A stretch of DNA of 64,000 nt, from positions 13,242,990 through 13,306,989 of the forward strand of contig OY720102.1 of assembly GCA_963082875.1 (NCBI GenBank), given 5' to 3'. Below the pieces are notes generated by a model. It saw only the letters and a list, made by a program, of their open reading frames with translations. It was not told the origin of the DNA and made no database searches. This document shows positions 40,621-53,729 of this stretch, piece by piece. How positions within the stretch are numbered: position 1 is the stretch's first letter; the number at the start of each line of letters is the position of its first letter. Made by a program: the position numbers and the translations under genes. The stretch comes from Corella eumyota (taxonomy: Eukaryota > Chordata > Ascidiacea > Phlebobranchia > Corellidae).

Positions 40621-43115
40621 ACATTTAAACCCCTTACATTTAAATCCCTTACATTTAAACCCCTTTTACATTTAAACCTCTTACATTTAAACCACTTACA
40701 TTAAAACCCCTTACATTTAAACTCCTTACATTTAAACCCCTTACATTTAAACCCCTTACATTAAAACCCCTTACATTTAACCCCTTCTATTTAAACTTTC
40801 TACATTTTAACCCCTTACATTTAAATCCCTTACATTTAAACCCCTACATTTAAACCTCTTAAATTTAAACTTTCTACATTTTAACCCCTTACATTTAAAC
40901 CCCTTTTACATTTAAACCTCTTACATTTAAACCCCTTACATTAAAACCCCTTACATTTAAACCCCTTACATTTAAACCCCTTACATTTAAACCCCTTACA
41001 TTTAAATCATTCAAACCCCTTACATTTAAATCCCTTACTTTTAAACCTCTTACATTTAAACCCCTTACATTTAAACCTCTTACATTTAAACCCCTTACAT
41101 TTAAATCCCTTACATTTAAACCCCTTACATTAAAACCCCTTACATTTAAACCCCTTACATTTAAACCCCTTACATTTAAATCATTTAAACCCCTTACATT
41201 TAAACCCCTTACATTAAAACCCCTTACATTTAAACCCCTTACATTTAAACCCTTTACATTAAAACCCCTTACATTTAAACCTCTAACATTAAACCCTTTA
41301 CATTAAACCTCCAACATTTAACTCTCTTACGTTTTAAGCCCAGACATTTAAATTCCTTACATTTTAACCTCTTACATTTTTAAATCCCTTACATTTAAAC
41401 CCCTTTTATTTAAACCCCTTACTTTTAGATCCCTTACATTTAAACTTCTAACATTTAAACCCCTTACATTTTTAAATCTTTTACATTTAAACCTCTAACA
41501 TTTAACCCCCTTAGTTTTAACCCTGTACATTTAAATTCCTTACATTTAAACCCCTTACATTTAAATCATTTAAACCCCTTACATTTAAATCCCTTACTTT
41601 TAAACCTCTTACATTTAAACCCCTTACATTTAAACCCCTTACATTTAAATCATTTAAACCTCTTACATTTAAACCCCTTACATTTAAACCCCTTACATTT
41701 AAATCATTTAAACCCCTTACATTTAAATCCCTTACTTTTAAACCTCTTACATTTAAATCCCTTACATTTAAACCCCTTACATTTAAACCCCTTACATTTA
41801 AACCCCTTACATTTAAACCCCTTACATTAAAATCCCTTACATTTAAACCTCTAACATTAAACCCTTTACATTAAACCTCCAACATTTAACTCTCTTACGT
41901 TTTAAGCCTAGACATTTAAATTCCTTACATTTTAACCTCTTACATTTTTAAATCCCTTACATTTAAACCCCTTTTATTTAAACCCCTTTACTTTTAAATC
42001 CCTTACATTTAAACTTCTAACATTTAAACCCCTTACATTTTTAAATCTTTTACATTTAAACCTCTAACATTTAACCCTCTTAGTTTTAACCCTGTACATT
42101 TAAATTCCTTACATTTAAACCTCTTACATTTAAACCCCTAACATTTTAACCCCTTACATTTAAATCCCTCACATTTAAACCTCTAACATTTAACCCTCTT
42201 ACATTTAAACCCCTAACATTTTAATCCCTTACATTTAACCCCCTTTACATTTAAACCTTTTACATTTAAGCCCCTTTTATTTAAACCCCTTGCACTTGAA
42301 TCCCTTAATATTTGAACCCCTTTGCATTTAAACCCCTTACATTTAAACTCCTTGCATTTGAATCCCTTAATATTTGAACCCCTTACATTTGAACCCCTGA
42401 CATTTAAACCCTTTACATTTAAATCCCTACATTTAAACCCCTACATTTAAACTTCTTACATTTAAACCATTTACATTTAAACCCTTTGTATTTGAACCCC
42501 TCAATATTTGAACCCTTTTACATTTAAACCCCTTACATTTAAACCCCTTTTACATTTAAACCCTTAACCAGTAAACCCTTTTCATTTAAAATCTTCATAT
42601 TTAAACCCCTAACATTTTAACCCTTTACATTTAAACCCCTTACAGTTGAACCCCTTACATTTAAACCCCTTACATTTAAACCCTTTACATTTAAACCCCT
42701 TACATCTAACCCCTTACATTTAAACCCTTCCATTTTAACCCCTTACATTTAAACTTCTAACATTCAACCCGTTCCATTTAAACTCCTTACATTTAAACCC
42801 TTTAATATTTGAACCCCTTACATTTGAACCCCTTTACATTCAAACTTCTAACATTCAACCCCTTCCATTTTAACTCCTTACATTTAAATCCCCTACATTT
42901 GAACCCCTTACATTTAAACCCCTACATTTAAACCCCTACATTTAAATCTCTTACATTTAAACCCTTTACATTTAAACCCCTTGCGTTTAAACTCTTTTAC
43001 ATTTAAACCCCTTACATTTAACCCCCCAGCATTTTAACCCCTTACATTTAAACTTCTAACATTTGACCCCTTCCATTTTAACTCCTTACATTTGAACCCC
43101 TACATTTAAACCTCT
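40621..43115. repeat. Higher-order block A of the minisatellite (2,495 bp)
   Basis: Three variant landmarks recur exactly 2,495 bases later: 'aaaccacttacatt' (40691 to 43186), 'tttctacattttaacccc' (40801 to 43296), and 'cctctacattttaacccc' (43111 to 45606). The whole block of mixed variants is repeated in the same order. Confidence 0.9.
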
Positions 43116-45610
43116 ACATTTTAACCCCTTACATTTAAATCCCTTACATTTAAACCCCTTTTACATTTAAACCTCTTACATTTAAACCACTTACATTAAA
43201 ACCCCTTACATTTAAACTCCTTACATTTAAACCCCTTACATTTAAACCCCTTACATTAAAACCCCTTACATTTAACCCCTTCTATTTAAACTTTCTACAT
43301 TTTAACCCCTTACATTTAAATCCCTTACATTTAAACCCCTACATTTAAACCTCTTAAATTTAAACTTTCTACATTTTAACCCCTTACATTTAAACCCCTT
43401 TTACATTTAAACCTCTTACATTTAAACCCCTTACATTAAAACCCCTTACATTTAAACCCCTTACATTTAAACCCCTTACATTTAAACCCCTTACATTTAA
43501 ATCATTCAAACCCCTTACATTTAAATCCCTTACTTTTAAACCTCTTACATTTAAACCCCTTACATTTAAACCTCTTACATTTAAACCCCTTACATTTAAA
43601 TCCCTTACATTTAAACCCCTTACATTAAAACCCCTTACATTTAAACCCCTTACATTTAAACCCCTTACATTTAAATCATTTAAACCCCTTACATTTAAAC
43701 CCCTTACATTAAAACCCCTTACATTTAAACCCCTTACATTTAAACCCTTTACATTAAAACCCCTTACATTTAAACCTCTAACATTAAACCCTTTACATTA
43801 AACCTCCAACATTTAACTCTCTTACGTTTTAAGCCCAGACATTTAAATTCCTTACATTTTAACCTCTTACATTTTTAAATCCCTTACATTTAAACCCCTT
43901 TTATTTAAACCCCTTACTTTTAGATCCCTTACATTTAAACTTCTAACATTTAAACCCCTTACATTTTTAAATCTTTTACATTTAAACCTCTAACATTTAA
44001 CCCCCTTAGTTTTAACCCTGTACATTTAAATTCCTTACATTTAAACCCCTTACATTTAAATCATTTAAACCCCTTACATTTAAATCCCTTACTTTTAAAC
44101 CTCTTACATTTAAACCCCTTACATTTAAACCCCTTACATTTAAATCATTTAAACCTCTTACATTTAAACCCCTTACATTTAAACCCCTTACATTTAAATC
44201 ATTTAAACCCCTTACATTTAAATCCCTTACTTTTAAACCTCTTACATTTAAATCCCTTACATTTAAACCCCTTACATTTAAACCCCTTACATTTAAACCC
44301 CTTACATTTAAACTCCTTACATTAAAATCCCTTACATTTAAACCTCTAACATTAAACCCTTTACATTAAACCTCCAACATTTAACTCTCTTACGTTTTAA
44401 GCCTAGACATTTAAATTCCTTACATTTTAACCTCTTACATTTTTAAATCCCTTACATTTAAACCCCTTTTATTTAAACCCCTTTACTTTTAAATCCCTTA
44501 CATTTAAACTTCTAACATTTAAACCCCTTACATTTTTAAATCTTTTACATTTAAACCTCTAACATTTAACCCTCTTAGTTTTAACCCTGTACATTTAAAT
44601 TCCTTACATTTAAACCTCTTACATTTAAACCCCTAACATTTTAACCCCTTACATTTAAATCCCTCACATTTAAACCTCTAACATTTAACCCTCTTACATT
44701 TAAACCCCTAACATTTTAATCCCTTACATTTAACCCCCTTTACATTTAAACCTTTTACATTTAAGCCCCTTTTATTTAAACCCCTTGCACTTGAATCCCT
44801 TAATATTTGAACCCCTTTGCATTTAAACCCCTTACATTTAAACTCCTTGCATTTGAATCCCTTAATATTTGAACCCCTTACATTTGAACCCCTGACATTT
44901 AAACCCTTTACATTTAAATCCCTACATTTAAACCCCTACATTTAAACTTCTTACATTTAAACCATTTACATTTAAACCCTTTGTATTTGAACCCCTCAAT
45001 ATTTGAACCCTTTTACATTTAAACCCCTTACATTTAAACCCCTTTTACATTTAAACCCTTAACCAGTAAACCCTTTTCATTTAAAATCTTCATATTTAAA
45101 CCCCTAACATTTTAACCCTTTACATTTAAACCCCTTACAGTTGAACCCCTTACATTTAAACCCCTTACATTTAAACCCTTTACATTTAAACCCCTTACAT
45201 CTAACCCCTTACATTTAAACCCTTCCATTTTAACCCCTTACATTTAAACTTCTAACATTCAACCCGTTCCATTTAAACTCCTTACATTTAAACCCTTTAA
45301 TATTTGAACCCCTTACATTTGAACCCCTTTACATTCAAACTTCTAACATTCAACCCCTTCCATTTTAACTCCTTACATTTAAATCCCCTACATTTGAACC
45401 CCTTACATTTAAACCCCTACATTTAAACCCCTACATTTAAATCTCTTACATTTAAACCCTTTACATTTAAACCCCTTGCGTTTAAACTCTTTTACATTTA
45501 AACCCCTTACATTTAACCCCCCAGCATTTTAACCCCTTACATTTAAACTTCTAACATTTGACCCCTTCCATTTTAACTCCTTACATTTGAACCCCTACAT
45601 TTAAACCTCT
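43116..45610. repeat. Higher-order block B of the minisatellite (2,495 bp)
   Basis: Directly adjoins block A and follows its variant order almost base for base. One of the few differences is aaactcc at about 44,311 against aaacccc at about 41,816. Such near-identity across about 165 variable units points to a very recent single duplication or an assembly duplication. Confidence 0.88.
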
Positions 45611-46030
45611 ACATTTTAACCCCTTACATTTAAACTTCTAACATTTAACCCCTTCCATTTTAACTCCTTACATTTAACCCCTTACATTTAAACTTCTAAC
45701 ATTCAACCTCTTCCATTTTAACTCCTTACATTTAAACCTCTTACATTTAAACCCCTTACATCTAACCCCTTACATTTAACTCCTTTCATTTTAACCCCTT
45801 ACATTTAAACCTCTAACATTTTAACTCCTAACAATAAACCCCTATATTTAAATCCCTTTTATTTTAAACCCTCATATTTAAATCCCTTACAGTTGAACCC
45901 CTTAATATTTGAACCCTACATTTAAACCTCTTACATTTAAACCCTTTACATTAAAACCCATTACATTTAAACCCCTTACATTTAAACCCCTTACATTTAA
46001 ACCCCTCACCATTAAACTCCTATGAACTAA

Positions 46031-47280
46031 ACTCTTTATTTTAAACCCATTTATCTGAACTTTTTGAATTTAATGTTTTAAAAATGTTTAAAATCGTCTA
46101 CAACATATTTTGTAACTTTAGAGTGTACTATGGTTCTTCTAATAAGTTATAAATTTGTGGTATAAACCAAACACACATATTTTGATAAATGTTGTAAATT
46201 AATTTTGTTTTTTATTTTTTCTTGCTCCAATACAAATTGGCAATGTTAAAATTTTTTAAATTTAAAATTTTTAATTTTATTCATGTTTGTAGAGATGTAT
46301 AACTGAGATGTAATTAACTTTGAAAAATGTTTATTTGTAGTACTTAATAGCCAAGTGGGCTTGGTGGATGTTTTTTTTTTCAGTAACAATTCAACTAGCA
46401 TTGTTAAAGGTTTATAATTTTTAGGGATTGTATTGTCTTTCAAAAACACAGAAATTCGTTTGCTGGCATTAATTTAAAATTATATGTTGCAAAATTCTTC
46501 ATGTTGTTCTTTTTCGTGCTAATAGGTAGAGTGATGTTATTTGACATTAGTGAGTTTTATATTGAATTGACCTTTTATTAATATTTAGGTTTTAGCACCA
46601 ATCACCTTTCTGGTTAAACAAATATTTTCTGTGACTCTGTGATAAAACAGCCACTCTGTCTAAATTGCAGCATAGAAAACACAAGGTAATTATTTTTATA
46701 TTTAATTTGTGTGCCATGTTGAGTAGGAGCAGTGATTTTACCATGAGTTAGCTAAAAATGGGTTACATAACTTTAATTTTACATACAAGATTTATGGCAT
46801 TGTAAAAAAATGTTAATATGTAAATATTAAATTAAAAAAACATGCATAATTAAACTTCAAATAATGGATTGTATTAATATAATTATACTAACATGGTGTA
46901 TGACATTATATTAAATTTTAAATAAATCACGCATATACGTTAAAAGTTATGGCGCTATTACTCAGTAAACAACTGATTTCAGTGCACGCTGTGTGAAGGG
47001 TCTAAAGTTTTATGCAAATTTCTTTTATTTAAATCTCTTTTTCCCAATTTATTTGGATTTCTTTATCTAAATCACCTTCATATAAACTGTTAAATATACT
47101 AGGTAGATCTCAAATATAGTGCAACATCTAACATAAAATAAACAAGGTTCTAACTGTCTAATTTTTCATCTACTTTTCTTAAACAAAACATCGACAACTT
47201 AAACCCTCTCTTCCAAAAAACTTTTTGCTCAAATTTTGTCACTTCATAAAAATACGATTTAAAGCTTTAAAATTTTTCAA
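46031..47280. other. AT-rich stretch with right-hand copies of the flanking repeat
   Basis: About 46,545-46,700 matches 39,055-39,205 ('cattagtgagttttatattg', 'aaattgcagcatagaaaac'). About 46,915-46,990 resembles the 'gttatggcgc' unit. The rest is AT-rich without support for a gene. Confidence 0.6.
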
Positions 47281-47282
47281 TC

Positions 47283-50200
47283 TTAAAAATTGCAAAATGT
47301 GCTTATATCTGTTTTACTGCCAAACCAGTAGTCATTGCGACTAAGTCTATCAAACAGTTTCTTTATGCCAAAATGTTCGGTGGAAGGCGCTTTATGCATT
47401 AATTTGATGAGTGCTTGGCGCATTTGTTTTGGTACAAGTAATTGAAAATAACAGTTTCTGTTATCGGCACTTTCCCATTTTCGGTATAATCCTTTATTTT
47501 GCAAAATCAGCAATTTAGCTGCTTGACTTAATGGTAAAATTATGTCCCTTTTAGGTCATACATTAATTTCTTTGGCTGCCAAAATCACTCTAAAATATCG
47601 GGATCGTTACGCTGTGCCACCAACATTTCTTGTTGTGTCTGTAGTGTTCATTTCGAAGCAGGTTTCGTCGTTGTTACCAAGTTTTTTTAACTTTACTACA
47701 TGATTTACATGACTCATCACAAAGGTACCGTGGTGACGCAGCAGCATTGGTATGTTTTAGACCTGCACGGTGAATAATTTTAAAATCATATTGCTGTAAC
47801 GGTCCATATAACGGTCCATATTGCTGTAACGGTCCATATTGGTCCATATCCATATTTGCTGTGTCACAGGTCTTCCGAAAACATAAAAATGAAATTTTTC
47901 CATTGCCTTTACTATTGTTGCTTGTCGTACAATAATTCTGTTCTGCTTTTGAAAATGATTTGGTTAAATATTCTATAACACCCTCAGTCCCATTAGCTTG
48001 GACCAGACTAAGTACAGAACCCACGGCGTAGTTACTTGCATCGGCATCTATGATATATTGACCCTTTTCTGATGGAAATTGCAATATGGGTGCGGAAATC
48101 AATGAAGTTTTTAAATTACGAAAAGCTTGCTCACAATCGCTTGACCATAAAAACTTTGCAATTTTTCAAATAACTCATGTATAGGCCTAGCAATGTCGGC
48201 AAAACCACGAATAAACTTTTGGTAATATGAGCATAAACCCCTTACAACTTTGAATTTCTTTAACAGTGTTTGGCTGAGGTCGTTTCTTAATTGCTTCTAT
48301 TTTTTGGTTGACATTGAAATTCTTTTTCTTGTTATTACATGCCCCAGATAATCTACATTTTGTCGAAAAAGTGCACATTTCTTGGGGTTCAAAACCAGAT
48401 TAGCGTTTAATAAACAATTAAAAACTTTCTTCTTACTATCACAAAGGCTTTCAAAAGTGCGACCATGCACTAAGATGTCATCTAAATACACGATGCATTT
48501 ACTATTAGTTACATCTAAAAGCACCCAGTTCATTAAACTGTAGCGGTCTCCGTCGACCCAATCGGAAGGTTTTATTAAAGTTAAAGGCAGTTAATTGTTT
48601 TTCTTAACTAGCTGATAACTTTGCTGCTGGTAAGGATTTCTTAAATTAACCATGCAGGTGAATTTATTGTATAATTATATTATACGGCAATTTCTTACAA
48701 AAGTCAAACGGTAAAGCAAAAACGTAAAAATTTCATTTTTTTTCCAAAATCCAAAAATACAACTGCTTTGTTGGAAGGCATAAATTAACTGTTTTAAAAA
48801 CAATAACAAAGAATCGAATCCCATGTCAAAAGCAAACCACAGATTTTAAAAACAAGTTTAAGATTAAAAGACATATCAAGATAGGAGTTAATATAAAGTT
48901 TTGATGAAATCAAGAAACGATAACAAAAATAATTCCCACCAAATGTGAAACAAATAAATTTAATTGTCTTTAATGTTAACAAAAGGTTAGCTTATGCACA
49001 ATAAGATACATCATCCCAGCTAAAGGAGAGCCCGGGGTAACAACAATGAAAAAAATACACATGATATAGGCACAAATAAAAATACAATTTACTAATTATT
49101 TTTTATAAGTGAAGAAAAAATATACAGTGTCATATTTTTTATTTGATTTTAAACATTTTTATTTAATTTTTTGGTAGTAGAAAACATTACAATAGCAATA
49201 ACACATACAAATACTATTGACACAATACAATACGAAGTAAAACTTAAGTGGTAATGGCAAAAAATATAATGTCCCTTACATACCATCAGATAATTTTGAG
49301 CGAATTACCTGATCCCTAACATGTTTTGCCCTCCTTTTTGACCGCTTACGCCTCTGGTGTGTGTGATTTTGGGTTTCAAGAGAGATTTTAGGTTTTAAAT
49401 TTGGGTTTAATTTTTGATAAATTTTGGTTCAAAAAAAGTAAAAAGGGACTAGAATACGTTTAATAATAGTCGAAATCTGTAAAAAAATGAAACAATAAAA
49501 AAATGGTAAAGATTAGTTTGGTGATACGACGTCGTCGACAAAAGATTTGCTCACATTTCGGTTGACATAGTTAGAGCAGTGTTGTCACCGTAAACAAGTA
49601 AGTTTGCTTCGGTAACAATATTAAAAGAAACGTCAGATGGGCAATTATTATAAATTGCATTTGTGGACAAATCAGGATTTGTGTTCTTTATGAAAGGTTG
49701 TTCATTAGAGCTCTCTTCCATAGGAGAGGTAAGACTATTGACCTGACTAGAACTAGGAATTTCAAATTTATTGTCATTCGTCAATGACATAATTTCTTTA
49801 TTAAGATCTTCTGTTAGTCGCATTCTCAGTACTTTGCCGGTGCTTAGTAATTCATCTTCGGTCTCTGCCGGTATATTATTTATTTCTTCTTTATTTTTTT
49901 TTTGCATTTTCGGTACTTGGCCGGTGCTTATTAATGTAACTTCGGCCTTTGCCGGTTTAAAAGTTATTTTCTCCTTACTTAACTTTTGCATTCTTGGTAC
50001 TTTGCCGGTGCATAAATTTTAACGTCTGTCTCGGTAAGTTTTTCTTCATCGTTAATTACGTTGATCACCTGTTTGCAACCAAAATGATCAGAACATGATA
50101 GGTTATTTGATGTCAAGATGTTGGACAAGGGTAAATCAATGGAAGCAATGGGGTGTACAGTCCCACTGACGGTGTTCATTTCCCAATGTTTTAAAAGGTC

Positions 50201-53200
50201 TTATTTTTCTCGACATACGCAGAATAAAACAAGAATCAGTTAATGAAATGTTTAAAAATTTCGCACACTTATTCGTAAATTTGTGACATAGCAGGTTTTT
50301 AGCAAAATCAATAGATAAGTTCTTTTTCAATAGATAAGTTCAGGTTTATTTACGAGCCAAATGCTATTTACAGATCCCGTGTTAATAAAAAAAAATTGCG
50401 TGAGCGATAATCAAATATATAAAACATGTGAAAAGTAATACAATTAAAGGGTTACTTAAAAATGTCCACAATTCACTGGGTTAGGTAGAAATAAACTTTA
50501 TCATCATAAACGTTTTGAAAACTTTGGTAAATAAAAACGATTGTGCGGTGGGTTTCCCGCGGCTACAGAAATTTGCCTTGAGGTTGTCGAATTTGGTCAT
50601 CAGGCATATTTCGTAACATAAAAAAAATAAAACTGGGAAAAGAATAACTTAAAGTTCCAGAGGCATGGGGTAAACAGAATAAATAGTTAGCAAAAACAGA
50701 GTTAACAGCATGGGTAGGGTGTAAGTTAGATAAGGTAAAGGTAGATGCCATGGTTGGGTTAAGAACCTGGTCAGCGGTTAAAATAAATTACCCTGCGATA
50801 TCGCATTGCCCCACCTAACATTTTTAGTGCCATTACAACCTAAGTCAACATCATTACCAAAAAATTAAAATCAACATTATCACAAAAAGATACAAACCTC
50901 TTATCAGACCGATTACGTTTATAAATGAAGGAGGGTAACATAATTGTTAAATACAATACAATTATACACACAAATAAAATACCAAAATGTATCTTAATAA
51001 AAAAGACGAAGATCTTCTTGTTGGTATGGTCAACACGAGTTTGCTGGTATAAGACAGTAAATCCACGAAACGGTGAGATATAGTCCAACATTTTTGCGAT
51101 GTTCACAGCTTGAGTCAGATGCTACAAGTCTCGATTGTTAGAATTCTCACACTTTAATTACAGAGGGTAGTCACCAATTTGTAGCGGTCTCCGTCGACCC
51201 AATCGGAAGGTTTTATTAAAGTTAAAGACAGTAAATTGTTTTTCCTAACTAGCTGATAACTTTGCCCTTTCCTAACTAGCTGATAACTTTGCCAAGATTT
51301 TGATGAAATCAAGAAACGATAACAAAAATAATTCCCTTCAAATGTGAAATAGTTAAATTTAATTGTCTTTTATGTTAACAAAAGGTTAGCTTATGCACAA
51401 TAAGCTACAAAACGTTCAAAAGTGCTAGGGCTGCCACACAACCCGAATGGCATAACATTAAAGTGATAAAGTTCCTTGCCTGTTGAAAAAGCTGTTTTTT
51501 CTTGGTCTTTAGCCTTACCAATTACTTGCCAGTAACCAATCGTAATTCAAGTGTCGAAAACCAACATGAACCTTTTACCGATTCTAATTTGCTGTCGATG
51601 CTCGGTAAGGGGTAGGATTCCTTTTTCGTTACAGAATTTAGTTTTCTGTAATCCACACAAAAACTAGTAGAATCATCTTTTTTATGTACCAGCACTATAG
51701 GTGAGCACCAAGGGCTGTTTGATGGTGAAATAATGTTCTTCTTAAGCATTTGTGTGATCAGTCTATCAGCTTCCAGTTGATGCGGCAGTCGCCTTGGGCT
51801 TTGTTTTATTGTTCTAGCGCCTCCAGTGTCAATCACATGCTCGGTCATATCAGTAATTGCTGTTTTTGTTGTATTTTCTTACGTAATCTTGTATTAAATT
51901 TATGAATATTTGTTTTTGGGCCTGATTTAATTCCAATGTACAAATCTCAATCATCTTATAAGTCTTTTCCGAATCCGGAAACACTCCATCGAACGATATA
52001 ACAACGGGTTGCACCAGTTAAGCTTTCTTCTTATTTTGCAAATTTAACTGCACTGAATCATTGTTATTATTAAGCTGCAGGGTAGTTATATCAATGCTAA
52101 AACGATATCTTGCCAAGAAGTCCAGGCCAAGTATACCATCCTCGCCAATGTCGCAAATAAGGACATTTTGTTTGTAAAGTCTATTACCAAGTTGAAAATT
52201 TACTTTGCAGCTACGATACACGGAAATTTTATGATTTCCAACTCCACGCAAAGCAAATTTTGAAGTTTCCAGTTCAACTTCATCAAGTTTGTCAAATACC
52301 CTTTTATTTATCAATGTCACATCAGCTTCTGTATCCAGCAACATTTTTAAAAGCACATATTTGCGTTCGACATTACAATACAGTCCATTTGAGCATTGTG
52401 TCGACGTTAAACTAATTATAGCAATGTTCGAGGCGTAGTTGGTGGTAGTCAAATTTTGCCTTCTCAATTTGACTACTGTCTGTTTTCCGCTTGTTGCGCG
52501 TTGCGATTTACAGTCTGGTTGTTTTGACTTTTGTAGTATTGGCGTCTCCCATTTCCATAACTAGTTTCACCTATTTCATTATTTGGTTGGCGTGTGATGT
52601 ACGAACAATGTTAGACAGTTCACTAATTGCCTTCGGCATTGCCTCCAGTTGATTTCCAATATGTTCAGTTTCTAAATAGGTGCTGGTGGCTCTTATTGTT
52701 CTGGGCTTGCTAATATATCCATTATTTTTCCCTTCCAACTTTATTGCCTAATCCAGCGCATTATCTAGCTGCTTTGGGTTTTAAGCTTCAGAGACGAATA
52801 AATATCCCAGTTTTTTCTAAATCATATTCTTTTTTGCTTTGTCGTACACTCGACAGCATCTAACCAATGAACTTATTTCTTCTGCCAAATTAATTTCTTT
52901 TGCCAAACTTTTATTTCTACGACGAACCCTGGTATGCATTGCTGAAACAGAGTCAGGTATCTTTAATCCAAATTTCTGCTTTAACTTTTATTTCAGGATA
53001 GCGTATTGGGTAGGAAGTTCGGGTCGAAGACTTGTCACCACGCTAGAGACTGTATCGGGTAAATGTTAAGTTGAATTCCTTGGGTGTAATTTGACCATCC
53101 ATTATATGTTGCTGCCAGTTCAAACTTAGCCATAAAGTCTTCGTAGGATCCTTTGTCGTCAAACATCTCAACCTTAATCTCGCCAATATTTTTGTTTGTA

Positions 53201-53340
53201 CCCATTGGTGTTTGAACATAAAGTTGAATTAACTCTTCTTCTTTAATCTGCTTGTTCAGTTGATCGGAAATAAGTTGTTGTTGCGATTGCGACTTATCTA
53301 CAACTTCTTTTGACCTAACCTCCACTTTTTCTTTTATTTA
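47283..53340 (-). mobile_element. Gypsy LTR element fossil, split by a nested LTR element
   Basis: On the - strand, from right to left: a gag-like piece (about 53,035-53,325), a retroviral-type aspartic protease region (about 52,018-52,467), the front of the RT (about 51,522-51,848, with FCVDYRKLNSVT), then after a 2.9-kb insertion the rest of the RT (about 48,297-48,533, with CIVYLDDILVHG), RNase H (about 47,674-48,102), and the integrase zinc-binding head (about 47,283-47,513). Broken, with roughly ten or more breaks, and old. It is related to the pieces at 1-2,005. Confidence 0.85.
48539..51409 (-). mobile_element. Non-autonomous-looking LTR element nested in the Gypsy fossil
   Basis: End repeats start tgtagcggtctccgtcgacc and end gcttatgcacaataag.taca. 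The left copy (48539-49010) is longer than the right (51180-51409) because one of them has gained or lost internal sequence. The 4-base direct repeat aaac flanks the insertion. The interior (about 2.2 kb) shows no protease, RT or integrase; one frame at 49,551-49,991 has tandem 'RMRL/KMQK' type repeats but no known domain. Broken or non-autonomous, and younger than the Gypsy copy it interrupts. Confidence 0.75.
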
Positions 53341-53729
53341 TTTCATCAGCGATGGTGGGATCCGCAACTACTGTATATTTGGCCAATTTCTGTTCAAGGT
53401 TAGTAATTGACCTTATAGTAGACGAGCTAAAGTTATGTACGTTTATTTTTAGGGTTTTATATTTTTGCTCCATACCAATTAAAGCCTCTTCTAAAACTTA
53501 GTGCATTTCCGTCTAACTTGTGATATCTGTTTTTCAGTCGCCTCTTGAAATTCATCGTGGAGCCGCTGTGTAGTTTTATTAACTTCTTTTTTTCACAAGA
53601 AATGCGATTTCTTATCCCCATTTCTTATGGGGTTTAAACGATATTACTTCTAATAAGTTTTAGCTATTTGCATCCGACATAATAAAATCTCGGCAGGACT
53701 TCTAATGTTACAAAAATATACTCAGAGTT

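Larger units (their letters stand above)
40165..46030. repeat. Minisatellite of about 5.9 kb, unit ttacatttaaacccc
   Basis: About 390 head-to-tail copies of a 15-bp unit with variants of 14-17 bp (cccttttacatttaaa, catttaaatccc, cattttaacccc, aacattaaaccc). The + strand is almost free of G, so the - strand carries a GGGG or GGG run about every 15 bases. Edges decay gradually; similar degenerate units occur outside at about 38,808-38,890. No long open frame crosses it. Confidence 0.97.

Noticed and set aside
40165-46030. Regular repeats suggestive of a CRISPR array or telomere-like DNA
   Set aside because: Units are contiguous with no unique spacers, and the unit is not a known animal telomere motif; it is an interstitial minisatellite.
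46246-46449. Minus-strand frame of 67 residues
   Set aside because: No domain, AT-rich, and no neighbouring coding signal.
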